Part shown: piece after piece, positions 24,893 to 34,940 of the stretch | Layout: each line of letters opens with the position of its first letter | Numbering within the stretch: the first letter of the stretch is position 1 | Assembly (NCBI GenBank): GCA_035624355.1 | Contig: DASPRQ010000033.1 | Span: 1-64,000, forward strand | Reading direction: 5' to 3' | Source: Usitatibacter sp035624355 | GTDB lineage: Bacteria > Pseudomonadota > Gammaproteobacteria > Burkholderiales > Usitatibacteraceae | DNA length: 64,000 nt | Notes under the pieces: generated by a model | The model's database searches: none | What the model saw: the letters and a program-made list of their open reading frames with translations, nothing else | Told to the model about the DNA's origin: nothing | Translations under genes and position numbers: made by a program

Positions 24893-25345
24893 CTAGTGCA
24901 GCGTGTGCGCCGGAGCGGGAGGCTCGTCCGGAGCCGCCGCCTCGCCGAGGAGCGAGGCGTGGTGCACCACCATGCGCCAGCCGCCCTCGGTGAGCTCGTA
25001 CACGTTGGTCGCGTGGACCGATCCCGATGCGCCGCCCCCGGCCGGCGCCAGGCTTTCCACGAGCGAATGCACGGCCACCGTCGGGCCGTCGAAGCGGTGC
25101 GTCTCGGAAACCTGGATCCGCACCTGGGAGCCGCCGGCGAAGATCTGGCCCCAGCTCTCGCGCACCGCCTCGAAGCCCACGAGGCGCGGGCCCTGCGGAT
25201 GCACGCAGACCACGTCGTCGGCCTCGGCCCACACCGCCATCATCGCCGCGAGGTCGCCGCGCTCGAACGCGTCGTAGAAGGCGTTCTCGGCGTCGTCCGG
25301 CGTGGGGTAGAGCCTGCTGCGACTGGCGGGGCGCGCGGTCTTCAT
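24893..25345 (-). CDS. NTF2-like/SnoaL-type protein
   Basis: 150-residue single-domain protein of the NTF2-like cone fold (DUF4440/SnoaL_3 type). It shows the helix AENAFYDAFERGDLAAMMAVW, the strand VCVHPQGPRLVGFEAVRESW, then VHATNVYELTEGGWRMVVHHAS. Such proteins act as small hydrolases/isomerases or ligand binders; no catalytic assignment is possible here. It is divergent from the molybdenum hydroxylase operon with a shared AT-rich promoter core. Confidence 0.8.
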   Translation of the reverse strand: MKTARPASRSRLYPTPDDAENAFYDAFERGDLAAMMAVWAEADDVVCVHPQGPRLVGFEAVRESWGQIFAGGSQVRIQVSETHRFDGPTVAVHSLVESLAPAGGGASGSVHATNVYELTEGGWRMVVHHASLLGEAAAPDEPPAPAHTLH

Positions 25346-25372
25346 CGGCGCGAGAGCTTACCGGAATTTTGC

Positions 25373-25380
25373 TTTATATT
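25373..25380. promoter_or_regulatory. Overlapping divergent -10 elements (TTTATATT)
   Basis: TATATT (plus, 25375-25380) points to the iorA-like gene and TATAAA (minus, complement of 25373-25378) points to the NTF2-like gene. The block is the AT-rich centre of the 70-base divergent gap. Confidence 0.5.
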
Positions 25381-25415
25381 CCCCGATTCCTCCCCGCATT
25401 CCAACGGGTGCTTCC

Positions 25416-25889
25416 ATGGTCAAGTTCTTCGTGAACGGCGAGCCCGTCGACTTCCGCGCCGACCCCGACACGCCGCTGCTCTGGGCGCTTCGCGACCAGC
25501 TCGGCTTCACGGGCGCCAAGTTCGGCTGCGGCGCCGGCCTGTGCGGCGCCTGCACGGTGCACGTGGACGGCGCGGCGACGCGCTCGTGCATCACGCCGGT
25601 CGGCTCCCTGCAAGGCAAGCGCGTGGTCACGATCGAGGGCATCGGCAACACCTCGCGCGCCCGCGTGGCGGAGGCGGTGCACGCGGCGTGGATCGACAAG
25701 GACGTGGTCCAGTGCGGCTATTGCCAGCCGGGCCAGGTGATGTCGGCGATCGCCCTGCTCTCGAAGAATCCCCATCCCACCGACGCGCAGATCGAGGAGG
25801 CGATGAATGGGAACCTGTGCCGCTGCGGCACGTACCAGCGCGTGCGCGAGGCGGTCCGCAGCGCCGCGGCCGCGCTGCGCAAGGCCTGA
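25416..25889 (+). CDS. Molybdenum hydroxylase small subunit, two [2Fe-2S] clusters (IorA-like)
   Basis: 157-residue electron-transfer subunit of the xanthine oxidase family. The plant-type cluster is held by CGCGAGLCGACTVH and the further Cys in RSCITP (about residues 40-67). The helical cluster domain has CGYCQPGQVM and CRCGTYQRVR. It matches isoquinoline 1-oxidoreductase alpha and periplasmic aldehyde oxidoreductase small subunits. It has no signal peptide of its own, so it is probably co-exported folded with the Tat-targeted large subunit that starts ten bases after its stop. Confidence 0.93.
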   Translation: MVKFFVNGEPVDFRADPDTPLLWALRDQLGFTGAKFGCGAGLCGACTVHVDGAATRSCITPVGSLQGKRVVTIEGIGNTSRARVAEAVHAAWIDKDVVQCGYCQPGQVMSAIALLSKNPHPTDAQIEEAMNGNLCRCGTYQRVREAVRSAAAALRKA

Positions 25890-25898
25890 GGAGGCGCC

Positions 25899-28055
<2,157 letters not shown>

Positions 28056-28102
28056 GCGGGCCGGCATTGAACTTGCATCGATTGGGCCGCACGTCGGAAG
28101 CC

Positions 28103-28123
28103 CGCGGAACGGCCGGTTCCGCG
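28103..28123. other. Perfect 8-bp inverted repeat after the large-subunit gene
   Basis: CGCGGAAC and GTTCCGCG flank the loop GGCCG. There is no T tract. It may form an mRNA hairpin separating the hydroxylase message from the downstream maturation genes, or mark a weak terminator. Confidence 0.4.
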
Positions 28124-28158
28124 CGCAGTCGTATCGGGGAAGGATCCGGGGAGGGCGC

Positions 28159-28326
28159 ATGCCGAGACTCGCCCAGGGTTGGCACAAGATCCTCTGGAGA
28201 ATCGTCACGAACCCGACGGTCGAGGTGGTCGTCGCGATCGTGGTCGTGCTCATTTCGGCCTGGATCGTGATCCAGACCGAGACCGAGCAGCGCAGCACCC
28301 CGTTTCCCGTGATCTTCCACCGCTAG
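28159..28326 (+). CDS. 55-residue single-pass membrane protein
   Basis: Short gene with ATG preceded by GGGGAGGG. The protein has a basic N-terminus (MPRLAQGWHKILWRIV), one strongly hydrophobic helix (about residues 20-41, VEVVVAIVVVLISAWIVI) and a 14-residue polar tail ending PVIFHR, predicted outside by the positive-inside rule. I recognise no family. It lies between the periplasmic hydroxylase and its maturation factor XdhC, so it could anchor the exported enzyme or be an unrelated small protein. It ends 15 bases before xdhC. Confidence 0.65.
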   Translation: MPRLAQGWHKILWRIVTNPTVEVVVAIVVVLISAWIVIQTETEQRSTPFPVIFHR

Positions 28327-28341
28327 GAGTAAGATCCGATC

Positions 28342-29319
28342 ATGCAAAGCCTCGACCTCGACGTGCTCAAGCGGGCGCTGGAGTGGCGGCGCGCCGGCCG
28401 GAAGGTGTGGCTGATCACCGTCGCGCAGACTTTCGGCGCGAGCCCCCGTCCGCCCGGGTCGCTGGCCGCGATCCGCGAGGACGGCATTCTCCTGGGCTCC
28501 GTGTCCGGCGGATGCATCGAGGACGACCTCGTGCGCCGGCGCGAGGAGTACCGGGGACGCAAGCCCCAGTTCAAGTCCTATGGCGTGACCGCCGAGGACG
28601 CGCGCCGCTTCGGCCTGCCCTGCGGCGGTCAGCTCGAGGTGATCGTCGAGCCCGGCGTGGAGCCGGCCGAGTACGAGGCGATCCTCGAGCGCATCGGCGC
28701 CGGGCGCATCGTCGCGCGTCACGTGGACCTCGAGAGCGGCGCCTGGAGCCTCGAGCCGGCGAGCCCCCGCGACGAGTGCGTTCGCACCGCCTCGCGCTTC
28801 ACCAGCATCCACGGCCCGCGCTGGCGGATGCTCGTGATCGGCGCCTCGGAGATCGCCCACTATCTCGCGGAAATGGCGGCGACGGTGGACTTCCAGGTGT
28901 CCGTGTGCGATCCGCGCGAGGAATACCGCGGCGCCTGGCGCGCGACGAGCGCGCAGTGGATCGACGGCATGCCGGACGACGCCGTCGTCGCCTTCCGTCC
29001 CGACGGCCACAGCGTGATCCTCACCGTTTCGCACGATCCGAAGCTCGACGACATGGCGCTGCTCGAAGCCCTGAAGAGCGACGCCTTCTACGTGGGCGCC
29101 GTGGGATCGGCGCGCACCAACGCGGAGCGGCGCAAGCGCCTCGCGGACTTCGACCTCACCGCCCAGCAGGTCGCGCGCCTGCGCGGGCCCGTGGGACTTT
29201 CCATCGGGTCGCGCACGCCGCCGGAGATCGCGGTGGCCATCCTCGCGGACCTGATCGCCTCGCGCAACGGCATCATCCTCGAGAAGAGCGCCGGCGAGGC
29301 CGCCCGCCTGCGGGCGTAG
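28342..29319 (+). CDS. xdhC: XdhC family molybdenum cofactor insertion protein
   Basis: 325-residue XdhC/CoxI protein. Family members bind the molybdenum cofactor, supply it (often sulfurated) to xanthine-oxidase-family enzymes and act as their chaperone. Seen: N-terminal XdhC_CoxI domain with the GSVSGGCIEDDL Cys motif (about residues 51-62) and PCGGQLEV; C-terminal Rossmann domain with MLVIGASEIAHYL and CDPREEY; and the closing VGLSIGSRTPPEIAVAILADLIA. Position after the hydroxylase subunits makes that enzyme its client. Confidence 0.9.
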   Translation: MQSLDLDVLKRALEWRRAGRKVWLITVAQTFGASPRPPGSLAAIREDGILLGSVSGGCIEDDLVRRREEYRGRKPQFKSYGVTAEDARRFGLPCGGQLEVIVEPGVEPAEYEAILERIGAGRIVARHVDLESGAWSLEPASPRDECVRTASRFTSIHGPRWRMLVIGASEIAHYLAEMAATVDFQVSVCDPREEYRGAWRATSAQWIDGMPDDAVVAFRPDGHSVILTVSHDPKLDDMALLEALKSDAFYVGAVGSARTNAERRKRLADFDLTAQQVARLRGPVGLSIGSRTPPEIAVAILADLIASRNGIILEKSAGEAARLRA

Positions 29320-29344
29320 CGCGGCCCGAAAGCGGCGCGCGCCG

Positions 29345-29974
29345 ATGGACATCCGCGGCCTGCTGCTGTGCGGCGGGCGCGCGGCCCGATTCGGTTCCGA
29401 CAAGCTGCTCGCCGTGGTCCCGGGCCAGGAGCCCGCGGGCCCGATCGCCGCGCGCGCGGCGCGCAGTCTTCTCGAAGGCGCGGGCAACGCGCACGCGATC
29501 GTGCCCACGGGGGCGTCGTCCCTGCGCTCCGTCCTCGAGGAGGCCGGCTGCGCGGTCCTCGAATCGGACCGCACGTCTGAGGGCATGGGGGCGAGCCTCG
29601 CGGCGCTCGTCGCGGCGAACGAGCGCGCCGACGGGTGGATCGTGGCCCTGGGCGACATGCCGCTCGCGAATCCCGCCACCATCGCGGCCGTGCGCCGGGC
29701 CCTCGAGGAAGGCGCGCTGCTCGCGGCACCCGTCTCGGCGGAGACGGGCGCGCGCGGACATCCGGTCGGATTCGCGGCGCCGCTTCGTGCGGAGCTCCTC
29801 GCGCTCGCGGGCGACGCGGGGGCGCGCTCCGTGGTCGAGCGGCACCGCGGGAGCCTGCAGGCCCTTCCCACGGACGATCCCGGGATCTTCCTCGACCTGG
29901 ACACGCCCGCGCAGCTCGAGGCGCTGCGCGAGGCGGGATCGCAGCGCATTTCCGGCGCCGCCGCGAAAAGGTAA
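29345..29974 (+). CDS. MocA/MobA-like nucleotidyltransferase
   Basis: 209-residue NTP-transferase-fold protein. The N-terminal nucleotide loop is LLLCGGRAARFGSDK (about residues 6-20) and the Asp of the metal site is in ALGDMPLANPATI (about 100-112). The combination with hydroxylase and xdhC genes points to MocA, which makes molybdopterin cytosine dinucleotide, the cofactor form used by IorAB/PaoABC-type enzymes. A MobA-type guanylyltransferase is the alternative and cannot be excluded. The family LAAGxSxRxG is altered to LCGGRAARFG. Confidence 0.75.
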   Translation: MDIRGLLLCGGRAARFGSDKLLAVVPGQEPAGPIAARAARSLLEGAGNAHAIVPTGASSLRSVLEEAGCAVLESDRTSEGMGASLAALVAANERADGWIVALGDMPLANPATIAAVRRALEEGALLAAPVSAETGARGHPVGFAAPLRAELLALAGDAGARSVVERHRGSLQALPTDDPGIFLDLDTPAQLEALREAGSQRISGAAAKR

Positions 29975-30004
29975 TCTCGGCTTTTCGCTGCGAAGGACGA
30001 GCCG

Positions 30005-31129
30005 ATGCGCACCCGCGGTGCCGTGCTGAACGCCATGGGCGTCGAGCCGCCCTACGACCGGACGAAGCCGCTCGCCATCGACGAGGTCGAGCTGCAGCCG
30101 CCCGGGCGGGGCGAGGTGCTGGTGCGGATCGCGGCCGCCGGGCTGTGCCATTCGGACCTCTCGGTGATCAACGGCGACCGCCCGCGCCCCACGCCGATGC
30201 TGCTCGGGCACGAGGCTGCGGGAGTCGTGGAGGCGCTGGGCGACGGAATCGCGGACCTCGGCGTGGGGGACCACGTCGTGCTGGTCTTCGTTCCGAGCTG
30301 CGGCCATTGCCTGCCGTGCGCCGAAGGGCGCCCCGCGCTGTGCGCGCCGGGCGCGGCGGCCAACGGCGCGGGAACGCTCCTCGGCGGACACCGGCGCATC
30401 TTCCGCGGCGGCACGGCGATCAATCACCACATGGGCTGCTCGGCCTTCGCGCAGCACGCGGTGGTCTCGCGTCACTCGCTGGTGAAGGTCGATCCGGACC
30501 TGCCGCTCGAGGAGGCGGCGCTCTTCGGCTGCGCGGTGCTCACGGGCGTGGGCGCCGTGGCGAACACGGCGAAGGTCCCGATGGGAGCGACGGTCGCGAT
30601 CGTGGGGCTGGGCGGCGTGGGGCTCGCCGCGCTCATCGGAGCGCTCGCCTGCGGGGCGAGCCGCGTGCTCGCCGTGGACCTCGCCGCCGACAAGCGCGAG
30701 CGGGCGAAGTCCCTCGGCGCGACCGACGCCTTCGATGCGGGCGTCCCCGGAGCGGTCGAGGCGATCCGCGAGGCGACCGGGGGCGGCGTCGATTTCGCGC
30801 TCGAGTTCGCGGGCTCGGTGAAGGCGATGGACCTCGCCTACCGCATCACGCGCCGCGGCGGCACGACGGTGACGGCGGGCCTGCCGCCCCCGGACGCGAC
30901 CTTCGCCTTGCCCCAGACGCACCTCGTCGCCGAGGAGCGCACCGTGAAGGGCAGCTACATCGGGACCTGCGTGCCCGCGCGCGACCTTCCGCGCTACGTC
31001 GCGCTCTACCGCGAGGGGCGCCTGCCGGTGGACAGGCTGCTCACGCACCGCCTCGCCCTCGACGACATCAACGCGGGCTTCGAGCGGCTGCGCACGGGCC
31101 AGGCGGTCCGGCAGGTGGTGGTGTTCTAG
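30005..31129 (+). CDS. Zinc-dependent alcohol dehydrogenase
   Basis: 374-residue medium-chain dehydrogenase. Catalytic zinc ligands are in GLCHSD (Cys at about 46) and GHEAAG; the structural zinc site is CGHCLPCAEGRPALC. The NAD-binding loop is GLGGVGLAALIG (about 202). Class III-like features (GCAVLTGVGAV, the GSYIGTC tail region) suggest use of primary alcohols or S-hydroxymethyl adducts. As the last gene on this strand before a convergent pair, it may supply aldehyde to the hydroxylase or be independent; gap 30 bases from the MocA-like gene. Confidence 0.88.
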   Translation: MRTRGAVLNAMGVEPPYDRTKPLAIDEVELQPPGRGEVLVRIAAAGLCHSDLSVINGDRPRPTPMLLGHEAAGVVEALGDGIADLGVGDHVVLVFVPSCGHCLPCAEGRPALCAPGAAANGAGTLLGGHRRIFRGGTAINHHMGCSAFAQHAVVSRHSLVKVDPDLPLEEAALFGCAVLTGVGAVANTAKVPMGATVAIVGLGGVGLAALIGALACGASRVLAVDLAADKRERAKSLGATDAFDAGVPGAVEAIREATGGGVDFALEFAGSVKAMDLAYRITRRGGTTVTAGLPPPDATFALPQTHLVAEERTVKGSYIGTCVPARDLPRYVALYREGRLPVDRLLTHRLALDDINAGFERLRTGQAVRQVVVF

Positions 31130-31147
31130 GCTTCGGGCACGCAGCGC

Positions 31148-31645
31148 TCAGCGCGGGATGAATTGCCCGGTGCGCGGATCGACGTAGCCGCCGGGAACCT
31201 CGTGGAGCACGGCGCCGGTCTTCGGGTCGATCGCGACCTTGCCCGTGGGCACGATCACTCTTCCGGTCTTCGCGTCCACGACCGGGGCGGGCGGGCGCGC
31301 GAGCTCGAGGCGCGCGCGGCCCGGTTCGTTCGCGGCCGGCGCGGGAGGCGGCGGCAGCGGCTTCACGGTGCTCGGGTAGGGCTCGATCGCCGCGCGGGGC
31401 GGGTGTGCCGTGGTTTCGCCGGCCGTGGCGCCGCGTGCGAGGGCTTCGGGGCTCATCAGCAGCCGGCCGAGCTCGGTGCGCGCCGCCTCGCGCTGCGCCG
31501 GGGTCGCCGTGGCGCTGTCGATCACGGCTTGCAGTGCGTGCATGCGCGTCTCGACGTCGGGCGGCGGGGGCCAGGCTGGCGTGCCCGCCGCCGCGCCGGT
31601 CGCCGTCGCGACGGCGAGGAGCACGCCCGGCAGCCGCGCGCCCAT
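31148..31645 (-). CDS. Exported protein with three C-terminal DxKTG repeats, unknown family
   Basis: 165-residue protein with an N-terminal signal peptide (MGARLPGVLLAVATATGAAAG). A helical stretch follows (ETRMHALQAVIDSATATPAQREAARTEL), then a Pro-rich linker and three short repeats: DAKTGRVIVPTG, DPKTGAVLHEVPGG and DPRTGQFIPR. The repeats look like beta-hairpin units. I recognise no family. The start was set at ATG 31645, five bases after the DUF1684 gene stop, so the two are likely cotranscribed and both exported. Confidence 0.7.
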   Translation of the reverse strand: MGARLPGVLLAVATATGAAAGTPAWPPPPDVETRMHALQAVIDSATATPAQREAARTELGRLLMSPEALARGATAGETTAHPPRAAIEPYPSTVKPLPPPPAPAANEPGRARLELARPPAPVVDAKTGRVIVPTGKVAIDPKTGAVLHEVPGGYVDPRTGQFIPR

Positions 31646-31650
31646 GGCCT

Positions 31651-32538
31651 TCAGCCGCGCTCCCGTGGCGGATACTTCTCGCCCGCCTCGATCCGTGCGT
31701 CGAGGACGTTCTGCTTCGGAGGCAGCGGGCAGGTGGTGAACTTGCTGAACGCGCACGGCGGGTTGTAGGCGCGGTTGAGGTCGAGCATGAACGTCGCACC
31801 CGGGGCGGGCTTCTTCTCCACGAAGAGGAAGCGCCCCGAACCGTACGTGGTCTTGCCGGCGGTCGCGTCCCGGAAGATGAAGAAGAGCCCCCCGGCGTCG
31901 CCCAGCGCGTCGAGGCGGTAGGTCTTGCCGTCGAGCTGGAACTCGGCGTACCCGGGCGAGGGCGCGTCCGAGACCTCGTCGATGATGTTCACGATGGGGA
32001 TGTGGTGCTGCGGCTCGTAGGCGACGAACTTCGCCGGGACGCGATAGCGCTCCCGCACCGGGTACCAGACGCGCCCTCCGAAATGGGCGCGGTGGGGGCT
32101 CTGGTTGTCGGCCAGCCGCAGCACGTAGCGCCCGTCGCGCTCGATCACGTGGAACGACGCGCGGCCCATCGCGACCCAGTCCGGGACGTCGCCGCTCGTG
32201 TCCATCACCGTGTCGGTCATCGGGATGCCGTCCTTCGTCATCGCGAGGCCCGGCTCGAGCTTCACGGCGACGCGCCCCGGCTCGACGGTGATGGTGCCCA
32301 TCCGGCCGGGACCGAGGCCCGCGGGGAACACGACGTCGTTGGCCGCGCCCGTGCCGAAAGTGTTCGCGCCCGGCTTCAGGACGTAGCGGCCGGCGAGCGT
32401 GAGCCAGCCGTTGTCGGCGCGCAGGTGCGCCTCGACTCTCGCGCGCCAGGCCTCGACGCTCTTCACGTAGTCGGAATCGGCGGCGAGCGCGGGCGCGGCG
32501 AGCGCGGCGGCGAGCGCGAGGAGCGGAGCGATCTTCAT
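31651..32538 (-). CDS. DUF1684 family exported protein
   Basis: 295-residue protein with a Sec signal peptide (MKIAPLLALAAALAAPALA). Family marks of DUF1684 are DNGWLTLAGRYVLKPG, the central FGGRVWYPV, the C-terminal DLNRAYNPPCAFSKFTTCPLPPKQN with two Cys, and the final acidic/basic IEAGEKYPPR. The function of the family is not known. Relatives occur widely in Bacteroidetes and Proteobacteria as periplasmic or outer-membrane associated proteins. It shares a transcript with the small exported protein downstream. Confidence 0.85.
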   Translation of the reverse strand: MKIAPLLALAAALAAPALAADSDYVKSVEAWRARVEAHLRADNGWLTLAGRYVLKPGANTFGTGAANDVVFPAGLGPGRMGTITVEPGRVAVKLEPGLAMTKDGIPMTDTVMDTSGDVPDWVAMGRASFHVIERDGRYVLRLADNQSPHRAHFGGRVWYPVRERYRVPAKFVAYEPQHHIPIVNIIDEVSDAPSPGYAEFQLDGKTYRLDALGDAGGLFFIFRDATAGKTTYGSGRFLFVEKKPAPGATFMLDLNRAYNPPCAFSKFTTCPLPPKQNVLDARIEAGEKYPPRERG

Positions 32539-32586
32539 CGTGGGTTCGATCTCCGGGACGTCCGGTAGGTTCGGCGCGACGGGGCT

Positions 32587-33588
32587 TCAGGACGCATTTT
32601 CCTCCATCGCCTCGAGGACCGCCCGCGGATCGAGCTTCTCGAGGCAGTCGGTGTGGCCCAGGGGGCAGACGCGGGCGAAGCACGGGCTGCACGCGAGCCG
32701 CAGGCTGAGCACCCGGGCGCGGGGCGATAGCGGCGGCGTGAACTCCGGGCTCGAGGAGCCGAAGAGCGCGGCGGTGGGCCGGTCGAGCGCGGCGGCCACG
32801 TGCATGAGGCCCGAGTCGTTCGTGACCACCTGCGCGGCGGAGGCGAGAAGGTCGATCGCTTCGTCGAGGGAGGTGCGCCCCGCAAGGTCCACGCAAGCCT
32901 CTCCCGCCGCCTCGCGGATCGAGGCCGCGATCGGCGCATCGGCGCCCGATCCCAGCAGCCAGACCTGCCAGCCGCGCCCGCCCAGCGTGCGCGCGAGGGT
33001 GGCGAAGTGGCGCGCGGGCCAGCGCTTGGCCGGCCCGTACTCGGCGCCGGGGGCGAAGGCCGCGGCGGGCCGGTCGCTCGCGAGGCCGAGCCGCCGCAGG
33101 GTCTGCGCCGCGCTCGCGGCGTCGGCCGCCAGGCGGGGCCGCGGCACGGGGCGGCGCAGCGCCTCGCCCGCGGGTTGCGCGAGCGCCGCGTAGCGCTCGA
33201 CGATGAGGGGCAGCGCCCGCTCGTCGAGGGCGCGCAGGTCGTTCAGCAGCCCGTAGCGCATCTCGCCGCGGTAGCCCGTGCGCACCGGGATCGCTGCGTG
33301 CCATGGGACGAGGGCCGATTTCCAGCTGTTGGGCAGCACCACCGCGCGGTCGTAGGGCGCGAGCGAGCGCGCGAAGGCGCGCCGCTTCCCGAGCTCGAGG
33401 TCGCCGTGGCCGAAGGGCAGCGCGATCGCCTGCCGCACCTCGGGCATCCGCCGATAGATGGGCAGCGCCCAGGCGGGCGCGAGGACGTCGACGGATCCGC
33501 CGGGGTCGAGCTGCACGAGGCGCTGGATCAGCGAATGGGACAGGACCGCGTCCCCGATCCAAGAAGGCCCGACGACCAGCGTTCGCAT
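32587..33588 (-). CDS. waaF: ADP-heptose:LPS heptosyltransferase II
   Basis: 333-residue GT9 glycosyltransferase that adds the second heptose to the lipopolysaccharide inner core on the cytoplasmic face of the inner membrane. Seen: N-terminal VGPSWIGDAVLSHSL, GYRGEMRYGLLND, the central FAPGAEYGPAKRWP motif and the C-terminal ADP-heptose site TNDSGLMHVAAAL with FGSSSPEFTPPL. The CFARVCPLGHTDCL stretch near the end is typical of WaaF. Length is normal. It confirms a Gram-negative outer membrane. Confidence 0.95.
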   Translation of the reverse strand: MRTLVVGPSWIGDAVLSHSLIQRLVQLDPGGSVDVLAPAWALPIYRRMPEVRQAIALPFGHGDLELGKRRAFARSLAPYDRAVVLPNSWKSALVPWHAAIPVRTGYRGEMRYGLLNDLRALDERALPLIVERYAALAQPAGEALRRPVPRPRLAADAASAAQTLRRLGLASDRPAAAFAPGAEYGPAKRWPARHFATLARTLGGRGWQVWLLGSGADAPIAASIREAAGEACVDLAGRTSLDEAIDLLASAAQVVTNDSGLMHVAAALDRPTAALFGSSSPEFTPPLSPRARVLSLRLACSPCFARVCPLGHTDCLEKLDPRAVLEAMEENAS

Positions 33589-33645
33589 GGATGGGGTCCG
33601 GGCTTCGACCGCGCCGTCCGCCTCAGGCCGGCGCGGGCCCGGCGC

Positions 33646-33846
33646 CTAGTGGGCCGCGGGGGCCCCGCCGACGAGCTTGTAGAGCGTGCCGCAATAGGGG
33701 CAGCGCACCTCACGCGTCGCCTCGATGGGCAGGTACACGCGCGGGTGCGCGTTCCACAGCTTCTCGGAAGGCAGCGGGCAGTGCAGCGGAAGGTCCGCCG
33801 CCGTCACCTCGACCGTGCGCTGGTCAAGCTCGGACGGCAGCGACAT
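33646..33846 (-). CDS. Zinc-finger (zf-CHCC) domain protein
   Basis: 66-residue protein with a His-Cys-Cys-Cys pattern: LHCPLP, AHPRVYLP, then CPYCGTLYKLV. Small proteins of this family resemble the zinc subunit of mitochondrial complex I (NDUFS6) and are encoded next to ilvE in many betaproteobacteria. Its start overlaps the end of ilvE by 23 bases, implying coupled translation. The cellular role is not defined. Confidence 0.85.
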   Translation of the reverse strand: MSLPSELDQRTVEVTAADLPLHCPLPSEKLWNAHPRVYLPIEATREVRCPYCGTLYKLVGGAPAAH

Positions 33847-34774
33847 TTTCGGACTGCACGGGGGTGAGCCAGTGGTGGTACTTGCGGTTGCGGCCGGCCA
33901 CGATCTCGAAGAAGGCGGTCTGGATGCGCTCGGTCACGGGCCCGCGCGAGCCGCTTCCGATCACGCGCCGGTCGAGCTCGCGGATGGGCGTGACCTCCGC
34001 CGCGGTGCCCGTGAAGAAGGCCTCGTCGGCGATGTAGACGTCGTCGCGCGTGATGCGCGTCTTCTCTACCGCGATGCCGAGATCGGCGCAGATCGACTGC
34101 ACGCTTCTCCACGTGATGCCGTCGAGCGCGGTGGTGAGCTGCGGCGTGTAGACGCGCCCGTCCTTCACGATGAAGAGGTTCTCGCCGGGGCCCTCGGCGA
34201 CGAATCCGTCGGTGTCGAGGAGCAGGCCCTCGTCGTAGCCCTCCTGGGTCGCCTCGAGGTTGGCGAGGATCGAGTTGGCGTACGTGGTCGACACCTTGGC
34301 GCGCGCCATCGTCACGTTCACGTGGTGGCGCGCGAACGACGACGTCTTCACCCGGATGCCGCGCTTGAGCCCCTCCTCGCCGAGGTAGGCGCCCCACGGC
34401 CACGCGGCCACCGCGACGTGCACGCGCGCGCCGACCGGCGACACGCCCATCTTCTCGGACCCGTAGAAGGCGATCGGTCGCAGGTAGCAGCTTTCCAGCT
34501 TGTTGGCGCGCACGACTTCGCGCTGCGCGGCCATGATCTCGTCCTTCCCGTAGGGAATCTCCATCATGTAGATCTTGGCCGAGTTGAACAGGCGGTCGGT
34601 GTGCTCCTTCATGCGGAAGATGGCCGTGCCGATCTCGGTCTTGTACGCCCGGACGCCCTCGAAGACCGCGAGCCCGTAGTGCAGCGAGTGGGTGAGGACA
34701 TGGGTGGTGGCCTCGCGCCAGGGCACGAGCTTGCCGTCGTACCAGATGAAGCCGTCGCGGTCTGCCATCGACAT
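33824..34774 (-). CDS. ilvE: Branched-chain amino acid aminotransferase
   Basis: 316-residue PLP-dependent fold-type IV aminotransferase for Val, Leu and Ile synthesis and breakdown. Seen: DGKLVPW start, HSLHYGLAVFEGVRAY, the SCYLRPIAFYGSEKMGVSP stretch, the PLP lysine in ARAKVSTTYANSILA region and the signature EGPGENLFIVKDG...GITWRSV. C-terminal DEAFFTGTAAEVTPIRELD is typical of IlvE proper. Divergent from the adenylate cyclase gene. Confidence 0.95.
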   Translation of the reverse strand: MSMADRDGFIWYDGKLVPWREATTHVLTHSLHYGLAVFEGVRAYKTEIGTAIFRMKEHTDRLFNSAKIYMMEIPYGKDEIMAAQREVVRANKLESCYLRPIAFYGSEKMGVSPVGARVHVAVAAWPWGAYLGEEGLKRGIRVKTSSFARHHVNVTMARAKVSTTYANSILANLEATQEGYDEGLLLDTDGFVAEGPGENLFIVKDGRVYTPQLTTALDGITWRSVQSICADLGIAVEKTRITRDDVYIADEAFFTGTAAEVTPIRELDRRVIGSGSRGPVTERIQTAFFEIVAGRNRKYHHWLTPVQSENVAAVRA

Positions 34775-34813
34775 GGTGGGGAACTCCGGAATCCGATCCG
34801 ATCGAGAGGGGAA

Positions 34814-34819
34814 ATTCTA
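34814..34819 (-). promoter_or_regulatory. -10 element for ilvE (TAGAAT)
   Basis: TAGAAT on the minus strand, 39 bases before the ilvE ATG, in the 166-base divergent gap. No clear -35 is visible. Confidence 0.5.
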
Positions 34820-34875
34820 GCCCAAAACCGCGCCGCGAGCCCCGCGCGCCCGCGCCGCCGCCCGAGCGGGCTCTG

Positions 34876-34884
34876 TGCCATAAT
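34876..34884 (+). promoter_or_regulatory. Extended -10 element for the adenylate cyclase gene (TGCCATAAT)
   Basis: TG, one base, then CATAAT forms an extended -10 about 57 bases before the ATG at 34941, which itself follows a GGGAGAACGACGAG ribosome-binding region. Confidence 0.5.
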
Positions 34885-34940
34885 CGACCCCGGCGACAGA
34901 AGCCCCGCGCGAACGACAAACAAGGGAGAACGACGAGCCG

